Origin: Brachyspira hampsonii 30446
Lineage (GTDB): Bacteria; Spirochaetota; Brachyspiria; Brachyspirales; Brachyspiraceae
Length of the DNA stretch: 64,000 bases
Assembly: GCF_000316195.1 (NCBI RefSeq)
Contig: NZ_JH994110.1
Coordinates: 392,728-456,727 of the forward strand
Direction: 5' to 3'
The notes beneath the pieces are model-generated. The model did no database searches and was not told the DNA's origin. It worked only from the letters and a program-made list of their open reading frames with translations. Every line of letters starts with the position of its first letter. Position 1 is the first letter of the stretch. Position numbers and translations under genes: made by a program. This document shows positions 53,184-61,779 of the stretch, one piece after another.

Positions 53184-53540
53184 CTGATAGAGTGTAAAGA
53201 AGCCTGCAATCCTGATAAAAAATCCTTAAAAGAAGATTGTACAGATAAGGTATTACATTCTTCTGCTTTAATAAAAACTGCATTATATTCTAAAAATAAT
53301 TACATATTTGAAGTATTAAATAAATTAAATAAAAATTATTCTGGTGATGAAGAATTAAAAATATATGTTATATTTAAATTAGACAGCAAATCAAAAGTAA
53401 ATTTTCAAAGCGTTTCACAAAAAATAGAAAATAGTATAAAAAAATTTTTAATATGTCCGCTCGGTAGAATGTGGAATATTAAAGAAGTTCAAGTTTTAGA
53501 TTATGAAACAGACAAAAATAAGCTTCAATATATAAAATAA
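53184..53540 (+). pseudogene. Open frame without a start codon, probably a 3' gene fragment
   Basis: A 118-codon stretch is open from 53184 to the TAA at 53538-53540, with protein-like composition (ELKIYVIFKLDSKSKVNFQS, then FLICPLGRMWNIKEVQVLDY). No ATG, and no convincing GTG or TTG with an RBS, starts it, and a TGA closes it upstream. I do not recognise the family. It lies between hicA and the second 43-bp repeat, so it may be the tail of a gene carried in with the module. The 53111-53611 gap holds nothing else. Confidence 0.45.
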
Positions 53541-53611
53541 TTAATGAGCTTTTTAAGATTAATATCAAGCCTTATAAACATAAAAATAACAGTTTATAAA
53601 ATTTATATGTA

Positions 53612-54817
53612 TTAAATATTTTTATCTATATATTTGTTATCTATATCATTTATTATTTTATTAAATTTTTCTTTAAGCAAAGCAGTTCTTTTCTTTTGCC
53701 ACATAGTGTATATAGCTATAATGTAGCATATTAAAGATACTCCCATCATAAATAAAAATCCAACTAAATATGAGAAATGAGAAGCTAAATAACCCATTAC
53801 AAAAGGTATAAGCAAAGCAGCAACACCTGTTAAAGCCTCATTAACAGCAACATTTCTAGGAGCATTGTCCTGATCCGCCAAAGCATAATAAAGCCCGAAG
53901 AAATATCCAAAACCGCTTACAAAACCTAAAAACATAAATGCTATCAAAAATAACCAGAAATTTCTAGTGAATGTTATTAAAAGCAAAGCAGCAGGAGTAA
54001 GAAGACCTACTATAGTAAACACTCTTTTTTTCTCTAAAAATCTCAAATAAAAAGCAGATGATAAAGAACCTACAGCCATAAAAGCAGATAAACTTCCAAC
54101 TAGTAATGATGAATCAGCCTCAGAAAAACCAATTACATTTATTCCATAATCAAGAAACATAAACCTTAAAGTATGTAAAACCATAGCACCTACAAATATT
54201 ACAAGCCAGCCTATATGTACTTTGTATCTAGGAGCACGCATGAAAGGTATATTCCAATTTATTTTTTTGTTGTTAGCCTTAAATCTCAAATGCCTTGAAA
54301 GATAAAATAGTATAAACATTATTACGCTTACTGCTATAACAAAATAAAACCCCAATTTATAATCAAACTTATATATAAAACCTGTAATAGTTGGACCTAC
54401 AGCAAACCCCAAAGACCAAGAAAATATAAATAAAGCTCCGCTTAATGTAACAGGAAGATCCTTTGATACTACATCTAGTGAAGATTGAAAGCATACAAAA
54501 AATATAGTAGCACAGCATCCGTATAAAAATGAATAAAATAAAGACATCTCAGGAGGAAGAAATATTAAACATGCTGCTGCAATAATAAGCTGAAGAAGTG
54601 CTTCAACATATATTAAATTGGTATAATATTTCTTTTGTATTTTGATTCGAGAGAAAGTACCAGCAGTGAGCATCATACCCATACCATAAGAAACACCAAG
54701 TAACGATACAAAAAAAGGGCTGGCTCCTGATATAGAAGCATTTATAACTAAAACCGTGCTGAATATACTTGAACATAAGTAAAGCAGAAACGGCATAGAA
54801 TATACCAATATAGTCAT
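53612..54817 (-). CDS. MFS transporter
   Basis: The 401-residue inner membrane protein has about twelve hydrophobic helices in two halves, with a charged centre (RHLRFKANNKKINW, about 192-205) between helices 6 and 7. The N-half has MLTAGTFSRIKIQKKY. The family is a drug- or metabolite-efflux-like member of the major facilitator superfamily; the substrate is not predictable. Its RBS is AGGAAT. It is a single-gene unit. Confidence 0.88.
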   Translation of the reverse strand: MTILVYSMPFLLYLCSSIFSTVLVINASISGASPFFVSLLGVSYGMGMMLTAGTFSRIKIQKKYYTNLIYVEALLQLIIAAACLIFLPPEMSLFYSFLYGCCATIFFVCFQSSLDVVSKDLPVTLSGALFIFSWSLGFAVGPTITGFIYKFDYKLGFYFVIAVSVIMFILFYLSRHLRFKANNKKINWNIPFMRAPRYKVHIGWLVIFVGAMVLHTLRFMFLDYGINVIGFSEADSSLLVGSLSAFMAVGSLSSAFYLRFLEKKRVFTIVGLLTPAALLLITFTRNFWLFLIAFMFLGFVSGFGYFFGLYYALADQDNAPRNVAVNEALTGVAALLIPFVMGYLASHFSYLVGFLFMMGVSLICYIIAIYTMWQKKRTALLKEKFNKIINDIDNKYIDKNI

Positions 54818-55389
54818 TATTATTTATTCCTAACAATTATTATTTAAATGATGAAGTATTATATATATTATTTATAAAAAATGTATAATATTTTGTAATT
54901 TTTTATAATTTTTTATTGTTTTTAAATATGTAAGGTAAGTTTGTAGTATACAAACTATTTTTTTATTATTATTCTGTTATTTGTATAGTAATAAATAATA
55001 CGGATTTTAGACTATTTAACATGTTTCAAAGTTAGTAAAACCCCATAATAAAATTATAACTATATAATAATTAAAACAAGTATAATATTTTTTAATGAAT
55101 TATTGTATACATCACTTTAATAATATTTCTAGTTACTAATATTTGTAATGTAATGTTATAATACATTTGTATCATAAGATTTCATATTTTGATTATCAAT
55201 TTCAAACTAAGTATTTATATATAGCTGTATTTTTTTCATAAAAATCAATACTATTTCATAAAATAAAATTACATAATGTATTGATTTATATTGATTAATT
55301 TTATAAAATAATCTCAATTAAATTTGATTATTCAATAAATAAAATAGTTTGACCGATAATAAATTAAATTAATTGTTAGGCTTTTAATT
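54818..55389. other. Long AT-rich gap, no gene or repeat family member
   Basis: This 572-base divergent gap has only simple AT-rich sequence. None of the modular repeat blocks, G tracts or hairpins of note are present. TAGGCTT before 55390 is a poor RBS. Confidence 0.5.
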
Positions 55390-55821
55390 ATGTATAAAAT
55401 TTATTCTGCATCTATAATAATAATCTTGTTTATTATATCTTGTAATAATAAAAAGTTGGAAAGTAAACAATATAGGCTTAATATTGCAGAAACAAATGAA
55501 GTAGTAGATATAAAGAGCAGAAGTTTTGACGGAATAAGTTTAATAAAAAACAGTTCATTTACAGCATATCCTAATATCACAATAAATGAACTTATATCCC
55601 CTTTTACTTCTGTAGAATGGCAGGATTTCATATCAGAAGATGATTATAATCGTTATATAGATATAGTAGCAAGATATGATACAAATGAATATATAATACA
55701 GTTTCAGATAACAGATCAATACAGATGGGAATTGTATGCATTTGAAATAAATAAAACTCCATACACTATAGATATAGCAGCAAGCGAGTTATATAAATTG
55801 TATACAAATAAAATGAAATAA
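55390..55821 (+). CDS. Small lipoprotein of unknown function
   Basis: The 143-residue protein has a lipoprotein signal peptide (MYKIYSASIIIILFIISC with C18). The mature part is about 125 residues with no known family, ending in an IDIAASELYKLY helix. It should be membrane anchored. A hairpin terminator lies just after. Confidence 0.78.
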   Translation: MYKIYSASIIIILFIISCNNKKLESKQYRLNIAETNEVVDIKSRSFDGISLIKNSSFTAYPNITINELISPFTSVEWQDFISEDDYNRYIDIVARYDTNEYIIQFQITDQYRWELYAFEINKTPYTIDIAASELYKLYTNKMK

Positions 55822-55833
55822 TTTTATAATTAT

Positions 55834-55866
55834 AAAAAAAGCTGATTTTTAATCAGCTTTTTTAAT
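55834..55866. terminator. Bidirectional terminator between two lipoprotein genes
   Basis: AAAAAAGCTGATT pairs with AATCAGCTTTTTT around a short T loop, between convergent genes. Confidence 0.88.
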
Positions 55867-55883
55867 TTAGTATAATTCAATTA

Positions 55884-56420
55884 TTAATTAAATGCTAAAG
55901 ATATACTTCCTCTTTTTATATCTATAGGACCTGCTATATTTCTGGATAATTTTATTTGAATAGATAAACTTCTATCTATATCATTACCTGTAGTCCAATC
56001 ATTTTTCTGAGGCTCAAATATTCCTACAATGGTTCCTGTTCCTGTTCTTTTACCCAAGAATACTTTTACATCATAATATGTAACGACTATGCCTTTGGTA
56101 CCATTAATTGTTTCTTCTGTAACTTTTAAAGGTGCTACCAATGATGATTTTTTTATATCGGCTTCTGTCATATTCTCAACATCTTTTCCGCCTATTACAT
56201 AATAGACTTTTTCATTTATTTCTACAGCTTGAATTTCTTTATCTGCTCCATAAACTGTAACTTTCATTTTTGGAGTATCTTCTCTAGTTATAGTATCTTC
56301 TTTTTTATCTTCATTAGTTGTATTATCTTTAGTAAGAGTATTATTATCTTTAGACTGCATAGTTGCACATCCGAGAAGTATAGTTACCAACCCAGCAACA
56401 ATAAAAAATTTTTTTAACAT
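55884..56420 (-). CDS. Lipoprotein of unknown function
   Basis: The 178-residue protein has a signal peptide with lipobox LLGC (C18; MLKKFFIVAGLVTILLGCAT). A Lys/Asp/Thr-rich linker (about 20-50) leads to a folded domain of about 125 residues with VVTYYDVKVFLGKRTGTGTI. I do not recognise the family. It is a single gene; GGAGGTACC precedes the ATG. Confidence 0.78.
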   Translation of the reverse strand: MLKKFFIVAGLVTILLGCATMQSKDNNTLTKDNTTNEDKKEDTITREDTPKMKVTVYGADKEIQAVEINEKVYYVIGGKDVENMTEADIKKSSLVAPLKVTEETINGTKGIVVTYYDVKVFLGKRTGTGTIVGIFEPQKNDWTTGNDIDRSLSIQIKLSRNIAGPIDIKRGSISLAFN

Positions 56421-56581
56421 GGTACCTCCGCAAGTATTTTATTTAAACTCAATACCGTTAAAACTATCGGAAACTATTTTCGTAATATTAAATATTTTTT
56501 TTACATTTTATACTTGAATAATATAATAATAAATCTATAATTATTAATATATAGTTATTTTTCTTAAAGAGGACTATAAAA

Positions 56582-57568
56582 ATGCAAATTTCTGAAAATA
56601 GATATGATAATATTATATATAATAGATGCGGTAAAAGCGGATTAAAACTTCCTATAGTTTCTTTAGGTCTTTGGCATAATTTCGGTGAAAACTGCGATTA
56701 TAATAATATGAAAGATATGATAAAAACGGCTTTTGATAATGGAATAACACATTTTGATTTAGCTAATAATTACGGTCCGCCTTATGGCTCTGCTGAAATC
56801 AGTATGGGAAAAATATTAAATGACGGATTAAATAAATACAGAGATGAGCTTATAATAAGCACTAAAGCCGGTTATGATATGTGGAAAGGGCCTTATGGAG
56901 ATTGGGGCAGCAAGAAATATTTAATAGCAAGCATCAATCAAAGTTTGAAAAGATTAGGGCTTGAATATGTTGATATATTTTACCATCATAGAATGGATCC
57001 TGAGACTCCTTTAGAAGAAACTATTGAGGCATTAACTAGAATAGTAAAGAGCGGTAAAGCTTTATATGCTGGGCTTTCAAATTATGATGGCCCTACAATG
57101 GAAAAAGCATCTAAATTGCTTTATATGGCAAATGTACCATTCATTATAAATCAAAACAGATATTCTATATTTGACAGAACTATAGAAAATAACGGGTTAA
57201 AATTAAAAGCTAAAAAGTTGGGAAAAGGTATAATAGCATACAGTCCATTAGCTCAGGGATTATTAACAGATAAATATTTAAATGGTATTCCTAAAGACAG
57301 CAGAATAGCAGCTGACGGCAGATATTTAAAGCAAGATTCTATAACAAGAAAAAGATTGGAGCAAATTAAAAACCTTAATGATTTAGCAAAGGAAAGAGGT
57401 GAAAGTCTGGCACAAATGGCTTTGAGATGGGTGTTAAAAGATGAAGAGGTTACAAGTGTTTTGATAGGTGCTTCAAAGCCTAGCCAAATAATAGAAAACC
57501 TAAAAATCATAAATAAAATGCCTATTACCGATGATGAATTAAGAAAGATTGATGATTTCAGTTTATGA
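56582..57568 (+). CDS. Aldo/keto reductase (YghZ-type)
   Basis: The 328-residue NADPH-dependent oxidoreductase belongs to the group of L-glyceraldehyde-3-phosphate/methylglyoxal reductases. The expected residues are visible: FDLANNYGPPYGSAE (Asp, Tyr), ISTKAGYDMWKGPYGDWGSK (Lys), and VDIFYHHRMDP (His). AYSPLAQGLLTDKYL and VLIGASKPSQIIENL match the C-terminal cofactor site. AAAGAGG precedes the ATG at 56582. It could detoxify reactive aldehydes. Confidence 0.93.
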   Translation: MQISENRYDNIIYNRCGKSGLKLPIVSLGLWHNFGENCDYNNMKDMIKTAFDNGITHFDLANNYGPPYGSAEISMGKILNDGLNKYRDELIISTKAGYDMWKGPYGDWGSKKYLIASINQSLKRLGLEYVDIFYHHRMDPETPLEETIEALTRIVKSGKALYAGLSNYDGPTMEKASKLLYMANVPFIINQNRYSIFDRTIENNGLKLKAKKLGKGIIAYSPLAQGLLTDKYLNGIPKDSRIAADGRYLKQDSITRKRLEQIKNLNDLAKERGESLAQMALRWVLKDEEVTSVLIGASKPSQIIENLKIINKMPITDDELRKIDDFSL

Positions 57569-57591
57569 TACTAATTATATATATTAATTTT

Positions 57592-57793
57592 TTTAACGCA
57601 CGGTAAATTACTTTATTAATATAATAGAAATAAATTTTTATTATATGCATCTATGCTAAGAAATCATTCCCCGTGCGGTATATAATTTATAATTTAAAAA
57701 AATCTTGGGTGGGCATGCTTTTATAATTTAAATTATAAAAAATGATTGGTAAAGAATTCCTAATTAAAGCAGCAAATATAAAGGGCGGGTTTT
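57592..57793. repeat. Modular intergenic repeat, copy 5
   Basis: Blocks: TTAACGCACGGTAAATTACT (57592), CCCCGTGCGGTATATAA (near 57669), AATCTTGGGTGGGCATGCTT (near 57701), and AAGGGCGGGTTTTC (57780-57793). It ends directly before the malic enzyme promoter and explains the 57569-57884 gap. Confidence 0.78.
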
Positions 57794-57818
57794 CAAGATA
57801 ATTTAAAAAATAAAAAAA

Positions 57819-57845
57819 TTGACAAAATCATATTGTTTATATAAT
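57819..57845 (+). promoter_or_regulatory. Promoter of the malic enzyme gene
   Basis: TTGACA at 57819-57824 and TATAAT at 57840-57845 are 15 bases apart, slightly short. The TTG of the -35 box could be misread as a start codon of the downstream reading frame. Confidence 0.65.
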
Positions 57846-57884
57846 ATTACTTATAAATCATACAAAATATATAAGGAAATATTT

Positions 57885-59171
57885 ATGTCAGATGAATTAA
57901 AAATTAAAGCATTGGAATATCATTCTAAAGGAAAAGCTGGAAAGATAGAAGTTATAGCCACAAAGCCATGTAAAACGGCTGATGATTTATCTTTAGCATA
58001 TACTCCTGGAGTAGCTAAACCTGTACTTGAAATAGCTGAAAATCCTAATGAAGCATACAAATACACTTCAAAAGGAAATTTAGTAGCAGTTATTTCAAAT
58101 GGAACTGCAATACTTGGTTTAGGAGATAGGGGAGCTTTGGCTTCAAAACCTGTTATGGAAGGAAAGGGAATATTATTCAAACGCTTTGCTGATATTGATG
58201 TATTTGATATAGAGATAAATGAAAAAGATCCGGATAAAATTATAGATATAGTAAAATCGTTAGAGCCTACTTTCGGAGGAATTAATCTTGAGGATATAAA
58301 AGCTCCTGAATGCTTCAAAATAGAAAAAACTTTAATAGAAAAATGCAGTATTCCTGTTTTTCATGATGATCAGCATGGTACTGCTATAATATGTTCTGCT
58401 GCTTTGATTAATGCTTTGGAAATTGCAGATATAGATAGAAAAAATGCTAAGATAGTATTTAATGGTGCGGGAGCTGCTGGCATATCTTGTGCTAAAATGT
58501 TTAAGGCATTAGGAGTACCTAAAGAAAATATTATTATGTGCGATAGTAAAGGTGTTATTACTAAGGATAGAATAGAATCAGTTACCGAAGAGAAAAGAGA
58601 GTTTGCAACTGACTTAAAAGTAAAAACTCTTGAAGAGGCATTAAAAGGAGCTAATGTTTTTGCAGGACTTTCTGTTGCAGACTGTTTAAGTGAAGATATG
58701 GTGAAATCTATGGCTAAGAACCCTATAATATTTGCAATGGCTAATCCCAACCCTGAAATACAATATGAAAAAGCCATAGCAATAAGAGATGATTTGATTA
58801 TGGCTACGGGAAGAAGTGATTATCCTAATCAGATTAATAATGTTTTAGGTTTTCCTTTCATATTCAGAGGTGCTTTGGATGTAAAAGCAAAAGCCATATC
58901 AGAAAAAATGAAAATGGCTGCTTCATTAGCTTTAGCTGCTCTTGCTAAAGAAAAAGTTCCTGAAGAAGTTTTCAAAGCTTATGGTAATACTAATTTTGAA
59001 TATGGTAAAAATTATATAGTACCTAAACCTTTTGACCCTAGAGTTATTGAATGGGTATCGCCTGCCGTTGCTAAGGCTGCCTGCGATGAAGGACTTGCAA
59101 GAGAGCCTATTGATAATTTTGAAAAATATAAATCTTCTTTAAAAGAAAGAATGAAAAAGTATTGGGAATAA
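57885..59171 (+). CDS. NAD(P)-dependent malic enzyme
   Basis: The 428-residue enzyme decarboxylates malate to pyruvate with reduction of NAD(P). Family motifs are [32 protein letters not shown], the metal-site sequence [14 protein letters not shown], the nucleotide-binding [14 protein letters not shown], and [10 protein letters not shown]. The ATG at 57885 has AAGGAA 7 bases upstream, whereas an upstream in-frame TTG at 57819 lies inside the promoter. It matches the short bacterial malic enzymes. With fumarase it can connect malate to pyruvate. Confidence 0.95.
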   Translation: MSDELKIKALEYHSKGKAGKIEVIATKPCKTADDLSLAYTPGVAKPVLEIAENPNEAYKYTSKGNLVAVISNGTAILGLGDRGALASKPVMEGKGILFKRFADIDVFDIEINEKDPDKIIDIVKSLEPTFGGINLEDIKAPECFKIEKTLIEKCSIPVFHDDQHGTAIICSAALINALEIADIDRKNAKIVFNGAGAAGISCAKMFKALGVPKENIIMCDSKGVITKDRIESVTEEKREFATDLKVKTLEEALKGANVFAGLSVADCLSEDMVKSMAKNPIIFAMANPNPEIQYEKAIAIRDDLIMATGRSDYPNQINNVLGFPFIFRGALDVKAKAISEKMKMAASLALAALAKEKVPEEVFKAYGNTNFEYGKNYIVPKPFDPRVIEWVSPAVAKAACDEGLAREPIDNFEKYKSSLKERMKKYWE

Positions 59172-59195
59172 TTTTTTAATAATAGAATTTCATTT

Positions 59196-59240
59196 GGGCT
59201 TTGCTTTTTTATTTATTAAATTAAGTAAAGCCTATTTTTT
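59196..59240 (+). terminator. Terminator after the malic enzyme gene
   Basis: GGGCTTTGCTT pairs with AAGTAAAGCC around an AT-rich loop, followed by a T run. Confidence 0.7.
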
Positions 59241-59442
59241 TAATGCACGGTAGAAATATTAATATTTACAGTATAAACTTTTTTATTAATTAAGTTATAT
59301 TTTTAATTAATTAAATTGTGCGTTAATTTTATTATAAATTTAAATAACACTTGGGAGGGTGCTAACAGATGTTATTTAAATGATAAAACAATACATAATT
59401 TAAATTCAGAGCAATTTAATAAAGTATAAAGGGTGGAAAGTG
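59241..59442. repeat. Modular intergenic repeat, copy 6 (reverse type)
   Basis: Blocks: TAATGCACGGTAGAAATATT (59241), TTGTGCGTTAATTTTATTAT near 59317, CACTTGGGAGGGTGCTAAC near 59347, and AAAGGGTGGAAAGTG ending at 59442. The middle of the 59172-60006 gap holds this copy and another at 59701. Confidence 0.7.
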
Positions 59443-59700
59443 AGAATAAATTTTTTTGCTTTGTTTTAATACCAACCATATAAGTTTATTAATTTATATG
59501 AATTACATTTTATTCTAATTTATTATCTACAATACAATTTCTTATTAAATTAAATACTTTTATAACGCATGATAAAAATTATTTATAGTTTTTATTACAA
59601 TTCAAAACTTTTATATATAAAAAAATTATTATGTATTCAATATATAGTTTATTTTTATAGTTTTATTGTATCATACATAGTTTGAAACTTTACTTACACT

Positions 59701-59907
59701 TTCCCGCCCTCTAGGCTTTTTAATTTATATTTAAATGTTAAATTTTTATTTTTTATAGTTTTATTCTAATTTATTAGAAGCCCACCCAAGCTTTATTTTA
59801 ACTTATTGATTTGATCAACGCACGCAGAACAAAATTTATAATGAAGTATATTTTATAAATTATAATTTAAATTATTTATGAAATTTCATTTACCGTGCGT
59901 TAAATAA
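59701..59907. repeat. Modular intergenic repeat, copy 7
   Basis: Blocks: TTCCCGCCCTCTAGGCTTTT (59701), GCCCACCCAAGCTTTATTTT (near 59779), ACGCACGCAGAACAAAATTT (near 59819), and TTTACCGTGCGTTAAATAA (ends 59907). Confidence 0.8.
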
Positions 59908-59938
59908 ATTCAAAACCTAATTACATCATTTATGCAAT

Positions 59939-59976
59939 AAAAAAGTGCCAACCTTAATTCAGATCTGCACTTTATT
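59939..59976 (-). terminator. Terminator of serS
   Basis: AAAAAAGTGC (59939-59948) pairs with GCAC plus TTTATT (59967-59976) in the right place for the minus-strand serS gene. Confidence 0.65.
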
Positions 59977-60006
59977 ATTTTTTAATTAGTTTTTCTTAAC
60001 AAAACA

Positions 60007-61287
60007 TTAATTAGGCTTCTCTATCTTATCAAAACCAGTAAACGGTCTTAAAGCATCTGGAATTATAACGCTTCCGTCTGCCTGCTGATAATTTTCAAGT
60101 ATGGCAATCCAAGTCCTTCCAACAGCGATACCAGAACCATTTAAAGTATGTACTAATTCAGTTTTACCATTTCTTCTAGTTCTCATCTGCATTCTTCTTG
60201 CCTGATAATCCCAGCAGTTACTAACACTAGAAATCTCTCTGTATGTATTTTGTGAAGGAAGCCACACTTCTATGTCAAAAGTTTTGTAAGCAGCATTTCC
60301 TATATCCCCAGAAGAAAGCACTACAACTCTGTATGGAAGTTCTAAAGCCTGTAAAATACTCTCAGCATCTTTAAGCATCTTTTCATGCTCTTCTTTTGAT
60401 TTGTCGGCAGCACATACTTTTACAAGCTCTACTTTATCAAACTGATGCTGTCTTATAAGTCCTCTCATATCGCGTCCGTAAGATCCTGCCTCAGAACGAA
60501 AACATGGCGTATAGGCAGTAGCATAGATAGGAAGCATATTTTCTGGTATAATCTCTTCTCTGTAAATATTAGTAAGAGGAACTTCTGCTGTAGGTATAAG
60601 ATATAAAGCAGGATCATCAGTAGTTTTAAATAAATCCTCTTCAAACTTAGGAAGCTGACCAGTACCAGTCATAGTTCTTGAATTAACAAGCATAGGAGGA
60701 ACATATTCAGTATATCCATGTTCAGAAGTGTGTTTTTTAAGCATAAAGTTAATCAATGCTCTCTCTAAAGCAGCCCCCTTGCCTTTCATAAGTGAAAAAC
60801 GAGTTCTAGACATTCTTACAGCTCTTTCAATATCAAGTATATCAAGACCTAAAGCTACATCGACATGATCTTTAACTTCAAAATCAAATTTACGAGGCTC
60901 TCCCCATCTGATTATTTCTTTATTAGCATTCTCATCATCACCTTCTGGTACATCCTCTGAAAGCATATTAGGTAAATAAAGTATTTCATTATTAACCGAT
61001 TCTTCTAGTTCTGCTAATTTTTCTTCTTTCTTATTTAAGGATTCTGTAAAAGTTTTCATCTCTTCTTTTATTTTTTCAGCCTCTTGTTTATTTCCTGATT
61101 TCATGAATTCGCCGATTTTTTTAGAAGCCTCATTCTTTTTTGCTCTGTCCTGCTCAACTTCTTTTAATAAATTAAGTCTTTCATGTTCTAATTCTTTTAG
61201 TTTGTCTAAAGATACTTTGCTTCTTCTCTTTTTCAAGTTCTCTTCTACCAATTCAATATTTTCTCTTATTAATTTTACATCTATCAT
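60007..61287 (-). CDS. serS: Seryl-tRNA synthetase
   Basis: SerS is a class II enzyme that charges tRNA-Ser and tRNA-Sec. The 426-residue protein begins with the coiled-coil arm (about 1-110, VEENLKKRRSKVSLDKLKEL), then motif 2 in CFRSEAGSYGRDMRGLIRQH and motif 3 in GSGIAVGRTWIAILENYQ. It is complete. AAGGA precedes the ATG. It is a single-gene unit flanked by two modular intergenic repeats. Confidence 0.97.
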   Translation of the reverse strand: MIDVKLIRENIELVEENLKKRRSKVSLDKLKELEHERLNLLKEVEQDRAKKNEASKKIGEFMKSGNKQEAEKIKEEMKTFTESLNKKEEKLAELEESVNNEILYLPNMLSEDVPEGDDENANKEIIRWGEPRKFDFEVKDHVDVALGLDILDIERAVRMSRTRFSLMKGKGAALERALINFMLKKHTSEHGYTEYVPPMLVNSRTMTGTGQLPKFEEDLFKTTDDPALYLIPTAEVPLTNIYREEIIPENMLPIYATAYTPCFRSEAGSYGRDMRGLIRQHQFDKVELVKVCAADKSKEEHEKMLKDAESILQALELPYRVVVLSSGDIGNAAYKTFDIEVWLPSQNTYREISSVSNCWDYQARRMQMRTRRNGKTELVHTLNGSGIAVGRTWIAILENYQQADGSVIIPDALRPFTGFDKIEKPN

Positions 61288-61371
61288 AATAAAATCCTTA
61301 AATAAAATTTGTATAAATTATACAGCTTTTTTAAAAATAGTAAATTGTATTTTATTAAATTTTATTCTCTC

Positions 61372-61692
61372 CTACCCACCCTCTAGGCTTAATAACTTGT
61401 ATTATTATATTTTATTTTTACTATATAATTAACATCATAAGAAATTTCAGCCCCTACCCAAGTTGATTTTAAATTTGCAGCTATATACCCGCACGCAGAA
61501 TAAAATCATGAATATAAATTAAATTATCAATCGAAATTAAGTTATATATCAAATTTCGCTCACCGTGCGATTAATAGACTTTAAATACAGAATATGCTTG
61601 GGTGGGCATGCTTTTTCTGAATTTGCTTTAAATAAAAATAAGCTTGTTAATTGTAAATAAAGCTAACAAAAATAAATGGCGGGGTATGTAAT
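61372..61692. repeat. Modular intergenic repeat, copy 8
   Basis: Blocks in the order seen at 32.4 kb: TACCCACCCTCTAGGCTTAA (61372), GCCCCTACCCAAGTTGATTT (near 61450), CCCGCACGCAGAATAAAATC (near 61489), TCACCGTGCGATTAATAG (near 61560), CTTGGGTGGGCATGCTTTTT (near 61599), and GGCGGGGTATGTAAT (ends 61692). It occupies the whole gap between serS and the alcohol dehydrogenase promoter. Confidence 0.82.
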
Positions 61693-61720
61693 AAAAATGC
61701 AAAAATATGTATATAGCCTA

Positions 61721-61751
61721 TTGACATTGGAGTGCACTTCAATGTTATAAT
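61721..61751 (+). promoter_or_regulatory. MerR-type promoter and operator of the alcohol dehydrogenase gene
   Basis: TTGACA at 61721-61726 and TATAAT at 61746-61751 are 19 bases apart, an over-long spacer typical of promoters untwisted by MerR-family activators. The spacer contains the near-palindrome TTGGAGTGCACTTCAA (61727-61742), of the kind bound by such regulators. The regulator gene itself is not in the window. Confidence 0.8.
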
Positions 61752-61779
61752 AATGATATATTATAAAAAGGAGTTATTT

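Larger units (their letters stand above)
52584..53584 (+). repeat. 43-bp direct repeats flanking the hicBA module
   Basis: The 43 bases at 52584-52626, the 3' end of the TPR-DUF2971 gene, are exactly repeated at 53542-53584. The 915 bases between carry hicB, hicA and an orphan reading frame. This suggests insertion or duplication by recombination at the gene's 3' end. Confidence 0.9.

Noticed and set aside
57819-57884. Extended N-terminus for the malic enzyme starting at TTG 57819
   Set aside because: That TTG is the first part of a -35 box and has no RBS; the ATG at 57885 has one.
61732-61779. Extended N-terminus for the alcohol dehydrogenase
   Set aside because: It would start upstream of the transcription start, inside the MerR-type promoter.
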